Assembly (NCBI GenBank): GCA_017165825.1
Contig: CM029380.1
Location: 24,525,581-24,589,580 of the forward strand
Direction: 5' to 3'
Source: Hepsetus odoe
Lineage: Eukaryota; Chordata; Actinopteri; Characiformes; Hepsetidae
Length of the DNA: 64,000 nt
Shown here: positions 55,738 to 64,000 of the stretch, piece after piece
Layout: the number at the start of each line of letters is the position of its first letter
Numbering within the stretch: the first letter of the stretch is position 1
Notes under the pieces: model-generated
What the model saw: only the letters and a program-made list of their open reading frames with translations
Told to the model about the DNA's origin: nothing
The model's database searches: none
Translations under genes and position numbers: made by a program

Positions 55738-56125
55738 GGTGCTCCAGGCTGCAAAATGCCCAAAAGATGCAAGGTTCTAGATACAAGGGTTCCACTCCAT
55801 GTTCACTCATGATCCTCTGGAATCATCTGCTCATGTTTATTCACCGCTTCATGTCTTAAGTTAGATGTTTTGTTCTGCTCGAAGGTTCAGACATAGATCA
55901 CTGTGTGGATTAACCAACACAAAACTATCAAACTGCTCAGGTGCAGAGACTGGACTGAACATGAGAGACAACAACACTGTCCTTCAGGAAGATCTGGAGA
56001 ACTGCTCAGGTACAGAGACTGGACTGAACATGAGAGACAACAACACTGTCCTTCAGGAAGATCTGGAGAACTGCTCCTCAACATTAAAAACACAAGAGCG
56101 TCTGGGAGCAAAACATGAAGAAATG
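55738..56125 (+). repeat. 69-bp minisatellite (two units) with both element flanks
   Basis: Left flank gtgctccaggctgcaaaatg through ggttcagacatagatcactg. Units start at 55932 and 56001, with the next boundary at 56070. Right flank gggagcaaaacatgaagaaa. This is the least disturbed copy of the putative carrier. Confidence 0.9.
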
Positions 56126-56992
56126 AGGAGCCAAGACTTTTGAACAGTGTTTTGAACAAAACTTGCTGCTGTGCTTTCTTCTTTTTCAGCAAAACCCAAA
56201 ATCCTGTATAATTTATTTTGGCAGCAGTGAAAAGCTGGGGCCCATATGGTGAAAGCTTTGTATAAACGCATATTTTGAAGTTTGTGCACAAGAGAACCCA
56301 GCAGCAGGGTCCATCACACATGCAGTAAAACAAGCCAAACCAGAGAAGAACCTCATGAATTCAATCTTACAAATCTAAAACGTTTCTCTCAATGGGGAAA
56401 ACAACAGAGTCCAAAAACGGCAAACCATGAAAGCCCGCAGGGAACAGGGTCCTGGCTGAGCAGGATTAAGAATTTCGGTGGATTTAGGTGCAATTAGGGT
56501 TTAAAAACATAAATAATATCAGAAAAATGGAATCGTTCTGTTGACTTTCCCTAAAATTTCCCCTCTTTTAATTTATTAGCTATTTAAAACTAAGGATTTT
56601 TCCTGAGAAAGGTATTAGAATCTGATTCCAAGACCATTACATCAGCTTTTCCTTTCATACATTAGACAGAGAGACCGACTGTAGGACCGTTTCCTCTAAA
56701 TGTGCGAGGAAGACGCGAGAACGGCGCAGGGAAGGTGTTTTCGTCTCGCTGATGAGGACATTCAGACATTTACTTGTCCTGAAAAAGTAAAAAAGGATGA
56801 AGCCGAAGTGTAAACTCTCTCATTGACTCCATCATCTGTTCTGTCTCAAAGACACTTATTCCGAGGTGCTACCTCAAGCGGTCGTCCAGATAAGCGGGAC
56901 GTTTCAGAAGAGCTTTCTCATGTTACTCTGCCATACTCCAGAGCTCCTCAGATCCATATCTGGAACATTTCAAGAATAAGAAAAAAAAAAAT

Positions 56993-57007
56993 GGGGGGGG
57001 GGGGGGG
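56993..57007 (+). repeat. G homopolymer
   Basis: About 15 G. A C run of about 14 lies 200 bases on, at 57205-57218; the two could pair. Confidence 0.85.
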
Positions 57008-58491
57008 CAGCTCCCTCCTCTTCACAGGGCTGTTTTGGTCTGCTTCGACTTTTCTCCCGCTCTTCTGAATGTTCATAAACAAAGGAGGGAGGCTGACACC
57101 CTCCAGGAGTCTCAGCACAAGGCTCAAAGCTCATTTTACCAGACGGAGCACGATGCAATGGCAAAAATGAACAAACAAGAAGAAGTCTGAGCTCCAGGAG
57201 TTCCCCCCCCCCCCCTTGAAAGAAAGTGGAGAAATAAGAGGTTCATGGGAGAGGAAGTGGACCGGCACATCGAACACAGTTACAATAGCGGCGCCAAATC
57301 TTATGAAAATGTTCATAAAGGTGAACGAGATCAGTTTTTGCTTAAAAAAAAAAAAAAATAAATACACGCTCCTTACTGCTTCTTGAGAACAGGCTTTGAA
57401 TTGAATCCTTCTGGTAAATCACAGGGCAAAAAGTGGGCGTGGCTTAGGGTGGACACTAACCACAGTGGAGCTGAGACATTAACCATTTTTAACACCAAAC
57501 TCTGGTGTCAAAAACTGGAAAAACTCCATTTCCAAATCCAAAGGACAAAGCTGGTGTCTAAGTATCTGCTCTTCTGTCGTCTGAGGTCTTCTGTGTTGAT
57601 GTTCCTGCAGGAACGTTGTTTCGTTTCACTTTGTGCTGTGGTTGAAATGACTATAAACCTGCCCGGAGTTGAGTTTTTGACTAATCTAATAAGCCAAAAA
57701 AAAAAACACAACAACAACAAAATGCAAATGAACTTTTTCAAAATAAATGAAGAATAAAAAAGTTGTTTTGCCCAAACTGTTGAGCCCTAACGGACTGTGA
57801 ACCAGTAAGCTCGACGTTAACCTTCACCCAAATGTACTTAAATTTGGTTTAAATGAGGGAATTTGTACATACGACAGATTTTCCTCCAAAACCCAGGCGG
57901 AGATCCGATATAAAAAAAAATAATAATAAATTAAGGAGATTAATAATCTGACGTGGGCAACAATGACTATTTGGCATCTTTATAAAGTTGCTGTGTGCAG
58001 GATAAGAAGTGTGCAGTGATCAGTAGTTGACGGACAGACGTTAATACAACCGTTAAGGATTCATTTAAATCAGTTCCCCACTTCAATAAAGCCTCTCTGA
58101 CTCCAAAAGTCAAACTCTGAGCTGTCAGGATCAGAATCCTGGTGGAAAACCCGCACTCTAAGCCCTCGGCGTGACCACGAGCAAGGAAAAACCTAAAATG
58201 GAGAAACAGACAGTCCCTGGCTGTTAAGCGCCGTTAAGTCACTGTTGATTTTGAACTCGAACGTTTCTAAAGCTGGAAGCGCTCCGCTGCATGACAAGGT
58301 GGCCGACAGATGTGTCCAGTGAAGAACTCGTTGCGCTGAGTCGGGTGTTTACAGCGCATGGGAAGCATAAGAAGAGTGACCTCTGTTATAATACGGGCCA
58401 GACGCCACCTGCACAGAAACAGCAGCGTTCCGGCATAAAGGTGGGACTTCAAAGGCGGCAGGTGTGACAGCGTTACGGAGGGGGGGAAAAA

Positions 58492-58492
<1 letters not shown>

Positions 58493-58530
<38 letters not shown>
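58493..58530. repeat. A homopolymer, about 38 bases
   Basis: Preceded by GGGGGGG and AAAAAC. No retrotransposed gene or SINE body is recognisable upstream. Confidence 0.85.
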
Positions 58531-58533
<3 letters not shown>

Positions 58534-58903
58534 CGGTTTTGCTCTTGCCGTTTGTTCTTTCCCTGGTTGATGAGGGAAAATTTCAAACCTCGTTTCAATT
58601 ACCTGAAGAAATGAAGCGGGGACAATTCATTCATTCATTCATTCAGGACGTGTCCCACCCACCCAATTTCTCCTCGGCCATGAAGACACCACCATGGGCT
58701 TTGTGGAGAGGCGTGTAAAGCAAACAGCACCGCTCCGTTAATAGCTCATCCATTTCTGTGAGCCCCGGGCTGAGGCGCAAACTCAGAGTGACAAACATAA
58801 ACAGAAGCTTCGCTGTGCTGAAGGAAATTACCTCCCAGAACTGCTGGAAGCAATCCAGCAACGACACACTCACACTTTCTCCCTCCCTGACTCACTGTGC
58901 AGT

Positions 58904-58909
58904 GAGAGA

Positions 58910-58940
<31 letters not shown>
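58904..58940. repeat. GA microsatellite
   Basis: GAGAGA with GTGA interruptions, inside the possible htr2b leader exon region. Confidence 0.85.
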
Positions 58941-59139
58941 CACGAAGTGGACTCGACAGAACGAAAGAGTGAGGAGAAGCACACTCAGAACAGTGTGGAG
59001 GGCAGTGATGCAAAGCAGGACAGGGGATTCTTCCAATCCGTCAGGACCCGCTTCAGCATAAAGTGAGTTAGTAACCGGGTCTCCTCCCACCTGAAGAGTC
59101 AACACCGATTTCAGATCCTTTAAAACGTGTGAAGCAACA

Positions 59140-59239
59140 ACCCGAGACACCTTCCTGCCAAGAGGAGAATCGGTGGACCTGCATGAAGAAGGAAAATGGC
59201 CATCTGCCTACAAAGGACTCCGCTTGGTGTTAATCTGAG
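59140..59239 (+). other. htr2b: candidate 5' UTR exon of htr2b (5' limit unknown)
   Basis: A strong donor, CTGAG|gtaaga, lies at 59239/59240 and a plausible acceptor, ttttgcttgcag, ends at 60288, upstream of the coding exon. Any frame through the join meets a stop quickly, so it would be untranslated. Vertebrate HTR2B genes do have non-coding leader sequence; the exact boundaries here are a guess. Confidence 0.3.
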
Positions 59240-60460
59240 GTAAGACAGCAGGAGAACGGCTTTCTATTAGTCAGGAACTCCGTGAAGAGACTGGAGTTTG
59301 CTTGCCTGTTCCACTTGAAACTACTTGAAGAACAGAATGGAGATGTCTGAAAACTTTCTGCAGAAAAACGAGTGCATGAACACTGAGATCTGCATTAGGA
59401 GATACAGCAAGAACAAAACCGTGATGAATCTACACGGCCTCGCGATATACACACTTAAGATGGAACAAACAAAGAGTTTGACAAAAGAATCAGCCTTTTT
59501 TAAGCACCGATTTAATTCAGGTACGCGGTGGTGCCACGTGACAATGTAACGGTTAGTGCTGGACTGACTGTATTCGTTTTCCGATATCCTGCGATTTTCG
59601 TGTAGATAAGAGCCGAAAACTTGAATCACTTTTAAAACCGCAGCCACTGTGATGACATCTAGCAGGTTTAGATCGATCTAACTGGCATGCGACATTTAAT
59701 TTACAAGCTTAAGAAAAGGAGAAAAATGAGAGCATGTTTTCTTCTTAAAGTTCTTTCCTTCCAAAGAGCTACAGATGCTTTTTTTAATCGGAAAGATTTC
59801 GTTTTTACTACTGATGCTCATGACAGGTATCACAGTGCATGTGTGGTAAAAGTGATAATTATGAGTACATTACCCTACACTGCACTACAGGCCTGTTTAA
59901 GAACCATTCAGACTTCCTGATTATCCAAGAGTGCTCTTTCATCACTGACCGCTGTGAAATTATGCAAATGTAACACAAAAGCAGATAAAACTAAATTTTA
60001 ACTTCTGTAAACACTAATGATCTTAACATGGGCATCCAAAATGCAATTTGGTAGCCATACAAAAAGGGAATCTGTTCTGATTTATTAAAGGTCATTAAAA
60101 TGTGAAACGAGCAAACCGTGATTAGAGCAGATAGCCACTTCCTTGCTTAATTACTTCTCTGTGGTCGCCAATCAACGCTACTAATGACCTGGGAGGGAAA
60201 TCTGATCCGCGGTGATGGACGTGGACTTGAGCGGAGATAGAGATGGCGGATGAAAGCGAGGCTGATGTGAGTTTTCTTTTGCTTGCAGCTCCGTGTAGAG
60301 CTGCACGAGGCGTGGAGGACATGCTGGAGGCACGGACAAAACTGCAATGTCAAAAGCTCCGCTGCGTCTGCTGGAAGCGTCGGCTCTAGAAGGATTACAA
60401 GAACAGACGAGCTGCGGGCCGAACCTTCCGCTGGGACTATTTAATGAGCCCGTCGCTAAA

Positions 60461-60481
60461 ATGGGATCGTGTTGCTGGTGA
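60461..60481 (+). promoter_or_regulatory. possible upstream ORF in the htr2b leader
   Basis: ATG GGA TCG TGT TGC TGG TGA: a six-codon frame 104 bases before the htr2b start. It counts only if the transcript includes this stretch. Confidence 0.35.
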
Positions 60482-60585
60482 GCCCCTCCGATATCCCTCA
60501 ACTCCCGCCCCAATGTGACAATGCTGGCGAGGCCCCAGGTAAAAGCCAAAGCACGACTTCCCGCAGCCCGGCCATCCACGGAAGC

Positions 60586-60868
60586 ATGTCCCAGAGCAGC
60601 ACGGCGCCACCGCTGGCACCCAATTTCACCGAGAGGGACCCCAACTGCAGCGATTTGAACAGGGAGAGGGACGACCTGCACTGGGCCTCGCTGCTCATCA
60701 TTATAGTCATCATCCCCACCATCGGAGGCAACATCCTGGTCATCCTGGCCGTGTCCCTGGAGCGCAAGCTTCAGAACGCCACCAACTACTTCCTCATGTC
60801 TCTGGCTGTGGCCGACCTGCTGGTAGGTCTGCTGGTGATGCCCATTGCCCTGGTGACCGTGCTCTTCA
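60586..60868 (+). CDS. htr2b: htr2b: 5-hydroxytryptamine receptor 2B, first coding exon
   Basis: A Gq-coupled serotonin receptor of the plasma membrane. This exon gives 94 residues: an N-terminus with potential glycosylation sites NFT and NCS, then TM1 (WASLLIIIVIIPTIGGNILV, Asn in the GN motif), the first intracellular loop (LERKLQNATNYFLMSLAVAD) and TM2 with the conserved Asp of LAVADLL, ending LLVMPIALVTVLF. The run IIPTIGGN.LVILAVSLE.KL is characteristic of 5-HT2B. The donor is TTCA|gtaagt in phase 1, as in the family. The start is the first ATG in frame, with A at -3; the frame is open further upstream, but without ATG. The N-terminus is about 25 residues shorter than in human. TM3 to TM7 exons must lie beyond 64000. 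It is nested antisense in a psmd1 intron. Confidence 0.93.
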
Positions 60869-63084
60869 GTAAGTGACCCTTTCCGATTTAGCTTTGCTGC
60901 ATGTGCCGAGAATCGTTTCTACCTTCATTAAACGTCTTCAAAAAGAGCACGCGCTCCAGCTGCCTCACTTTGTGTTGGTTAGGGATATCATGCACTTTCG
61001 ATGTCACTTAACGTTGTTTAGCGTCAGGTCAAGTGTTTGGAGTGTAGGGAGGGGCTTCCGCCAAAGACAAACAACTTAAACCTTAAGGTCTAACTTGGGG
61101 AGCGATTAACGCCCTTCGCGCTGGTTTCGGAGTTCCTCGGCATTGTAGAAAAAGCACCGACGCAAACTGAAAACATTCACGTCCAGCTCTGCAAACAGCA
61201 GCGCAGTGCAGCTGTGCTCCGAGCTAATCCTGTCCTCTGCGCCAACTTGGCGTTCAGCTCCAGCGGCACCAATCTCCCGCGCGTCCATTACTCCTCATTA
61301 ATTAGATTGCACCGGGTTCACTGACACAACATGTGGCCCGACTCGTTAGCGCATGAGAGGAATTAGCTCCTACACCAGGCTTTGCAAAACGAGCCTTTCT
61401 CTCTATGAGCACCAAACGGGCAGTTTAATCTGACAAAAATGTGATTTTATCCCGACAGGGACGAAAAGACTGATCTCAAAAACCCGACGACGAGAGAATG
61501 ACTCTCGGCCGCTTAACAAAAATGAGACTGCCAAGTAATTTGAGCGAAGAGCACGATGACGAATCCCAGAGGGACTCGCACAGGGGTCAGCCGAGAAGTG
61601 ACAGATATAAACAAAAAGTTTAGAGCTTTTTGCATGGCCAAAAAGCCACTGCTGAGAAAGTGCAGTTAGAGGAGGTTTGATGCAAACGGCCAAACGGAGC
61701 TCGAAATTTACCAGAAGACAGGAACTTTCGCGGCTAATTAAATCATATTACCGGCACAGAGAAGAAAGGATAATGGATGGATTTTGAGCTCGGCGACGGA
61801 TCGTTAATCATGACTGAGAGATCGAGGAGGAGCGAGTCGAGCTGATTGTGTGCTGTTTATGTCTGTCTGAGAAGTCAGTGATGAGTGTTTGGCTAATTTG
61901 TGGACAGGAACTAAAGCAGCGGGATGGGGGGGGGGGTACAGTTGGCAATAAAAGTTTAAACATAAGTGATTAAAATATCAAATCCCAAAGTATCTTGGTG
62001 CGGAGATGGATAACTCTAGCCACCTCTATTTGTATTCCTTTTCATTTGGAACCAATTCTTCACCCATTTTGAAGGACGTTTCATGGTTTTACTTGATCAA
62101 AACCCAACCTCTTCTCAGACTGATGTGAAGTAGATCGTTCGTAAGTGAACATCTGTTAAGCAGGTGAACGTGGGACTTTCTGTCAACACCTTGAAAAATG
62201 AAATGGTTCAATGTCAGGCTAAAACGTTTTCTGACCACAGAACAAATCTAGACAGAGATCGGTTTGCTGTAAAACGACTCCGGCAGGGCTATAAAGGCAA
62301 GAGCACACCCAGGGAATTACAAATGTACTCATCAAGGATGGGGAGAACTATTTACATGGGAAATTTCATCCTTGGCAGCCGGACCTCAAGAGTCTGGCAG
62401 AGCAGATCATCTTTTTATATTCCTCTCAGGAAAAGGGAGTTCAGTGGAAGTCGAACTAACCGGTCAGGGGAAAGAGTGGACAACACCAGTGAGTCCAGAG
62501 CAGCTGTGTTTGTGGTCATACATTACAGAGAAAGAAATCAAAAGCCTGATTTTATCAGAAAAGACTCGAGCTTCCTGCTTGACAGTTCAGAATTCTGCTA
62601 GAAGAAGAGCATAATCCTCAAGAGAAGAGCCGCAGAAATAAAAGGCTCTGTGCTCTGGTCCTGCTGCAGACGATTCGAAGCCTCAAACTTTTAAACGAGG
62701 CATTTCATGAAGGTAGAGATGCAGCCCAAAAGATGAAAAGTTGAAAAAAATCACTGCATCCAATGTACGATACAAAAGTCACTTTGGCCTTTGAAAGGAC
62801 TTTTTAAGGGTTCAGTGTCACGACTGGGTTTTAAAATCAGAGTTACTGCTCCTGGAAACGGATGAGGTGATCATGCCTCTGTTCGTTTAACACCAGCTGA
62901 AGGGAGAGATTCAGCCAGGATGGCAAAGAAAAGAAAAGGCCGACCCGAACCCTAAATGATCCACAAACTCAGCACCTTTTACATATTTATATTATCTTCG
63001 CTTTTTTAAAAGCACTTGACATTGTGGGCTACATGAGCACATTTCCAGTTCTGCACACCTAACAGAGACGGACGTACTAGTTCA

Positions 63085-63565
63085 TACAGTTCTGTGCAAA
63101 AGTTTTAGGCAGGTGTGAAAAAATGCTGTAAACAAAGAACGCTTTCAGAAATATCAATAACGATTGTTTATTTTGATCGATTTACAAAATGCAAAGTGAG
63201 CGAACAAAAGGAAAATCTAAATCAGATCAATATTTGGTGTTACCACCTTTTGCCTTCAGAGCAGCATCAGTTCTTCTAGGTACACTTGCACAAAGTCAGG
63301 GATTCTGTAGGATTATAGTCGGTGTCTGATCCACCAGTTTTACCAAACAGGTACCGATGACCATCAACGTCACTCAAACTGTGTGCGAGTGTACCTAGAA
63401 GAACTGATGCTGTTGGTCACACCAAATACTGATCTGATTTAGATTCTCTTTTGTTCGTTCACTGCGTTTTGTTGATCGATGAAAATAAATGATGAACACT
63501 TCCATTTCTGAGAGCGTTCGTTGTTCACAGCATTTTTTCACTCCTGCCTAAAACTTTGCACACTA
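63085..63565. mobile_element. 481-bp fold-back MITE with long terminal inverted repeats
   Basis: Left end tgtgcaaaagttttaggcag; right end ctgcctaaaactttgcacac. Arms of about 210 bp stay complementary inward (left tcttctaggtacacttgcac at about 63273; right gtgtacctagaagaactgat at about 63388), with a spacer of roughly 80 bp. TA dinucleotides bound both ends, as expected for Tc1/mariner-type insertion. No transposase frame. Confidence 0.8.
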
Positions 63566-63799
63566 CGTCGTTTTCAACAATAACGTCTATCAAAATTAGC
63601 TCGTGTGCAAAATAAACGTATCGATGAGCTCAAAGTACGCCATCTTGTCGGGCCGAAAAGCTCCGCCTTCGCGTTAAATTGAATTTGAAACGAGAAGGGA
63701 GCCGTGTTTGTGCACTTTTACACCAGACTGTGTTTCTGTATATATATGTTTATTTACTGAGTGAAATACATTGGGGAGGAAAAGCTTGTGCAAATAAAC

Positions 63800-63925
63800 C
63801 CAGGGAGCAGTGATGGGGACAGAACCTTGCTCAAGGGTATCTCAGGGCAACCCACTGTCCCAGGACTGGGAACCATGATCTTCTGGTTCTGGAGCCCAGT
63901 CCCTAACACGAAGTAGAAATGAAGC
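63800..63925 (-). repeat. SINE family A fragment (reverse)
   Basis: gggagcagtgatggggacag, accttgctcaagggtatctc and gagcccagtccctaacacga. Confidence 0.8.
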
Positions 63926-64000
63926 CCTAAAACTGACCGTAATCGTAGATGTTTGCATGTTCTGCGCAGACAACACACGTAAATATTTTTATAGGTAAAA

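Larger units (their letters stand above)
53118..64000 (-). other. psmd1 intron that hosts htr2b
   Basis: No psmd1 exon was found between 53118 and 64000, although the protein needs many more upstream. The intron therefore spans all of this and carries htr2b on the other strand, plus the repeats listed separately. 56.1-58.4 kb and 61.0-63.0 kb show nothing recognised. Confidence 0.75.
60869..64000 (+). other. htr2b first coding intron
   Basis: No exon for TM3 (WPLP..LCP...LDVLFSTASI type) was found up to the window end. Contains a G run (61926-61935), a fold-back element and a SINE fragment. Confidence 0.7.

Noticed and set aside
56993..57218. G run and C run 200 bases apart as a regulated hairpin
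   Set aside because: Homopolymers of this kind are common in this window (50405, 61926) and probably of uncertain length; no further support.
60469..60585. N-terminal extension of htr2b
   Set aside because: The frame is open but has GTG, not ATG, at its start; the first in-frame ATG is 60586.
60181..60681. 166-codon frame antisense to the htr2b exon
   Set aside because: Shadow of a GC-rich coding exon; no similarity to a known family and no splice signals.

Overview
The window is teleost nuclear DNA. It has spliced vertebrate genes with long introns, many CA/GT, CT and ATT microsatellites, and many copies of a tRNA-derived SINE. Two protein genes and one nested gene are readable. None of the three is complete: acap2 lacks its 5' part, psmd1 lacks its 5' part, and htr2b lacks everything after its first coding exon. 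The SINE complement would suit an otophysan fish (catfish or characin group), but I cannot name the species from sequence alone.

Layout. 1-25272, + strand: acap2, the ArfGAP with BAR (part), PH, ArfGAP and ankyrin-repeat modules, in 19 coding exons with phases that join without a break (698 residues in the window). Two C-termini are encoded: an exon read through to a stop at 21821 gives an ACAP3-like tail, and splicing from 21735 to 25193 gives the classical ACAP2 tail. About 25273-27760 is probable acap2 3' UTR. About 27.8-33.0 kb is a tail-to-tail intergenic stretch of SINEs and unassigned sequence. 34946-53117, - strand: the last eight coding exons of psmd1 (Rpn2, proteasome base), 338 residues ending in the KEKE stretches and the Rpn13-binding tail; a non-coding 3' UTR exon may lie at about 32970-33122. 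53118-64000 is one psmd1 intron that holds htr2b on the + strand. Its first coding exon is 60586-60868, with TM1 and TM2 of the serotonin 2B receptor, and a candidate leader exon ends at 59239. The antisense htr2b-in-psmd1 nesting matches the human arrangement.

What stands out. (i) acap2 appears able to make both ACAP2-like and ACAP3-like proteins, through an in-frame cassette exon (18029-18130) and the alternative C-terminus; a 500-bp pyrimidine tract precedes the distal terminal exon. (ii) A 69-bp tandem repeat with shared flanks occurs at four places, which suggests a mobile carrier. (iii) A perfect 19-bp Tn5/Nextera mosaic end sits in a CT microsatellite at 6997-7015, so the assembly is suspect there. 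(iv) A 481-bp fold-back element and a tail-to-tail SINE pair could form long hairpins. The three proteins act in unrelated processes (Arf6 and endosome traffic, proteasome, serotonin signalling); their proximity is genomic, not a pathway. No rRNA, genuine tRNA or CRISPR was seen.
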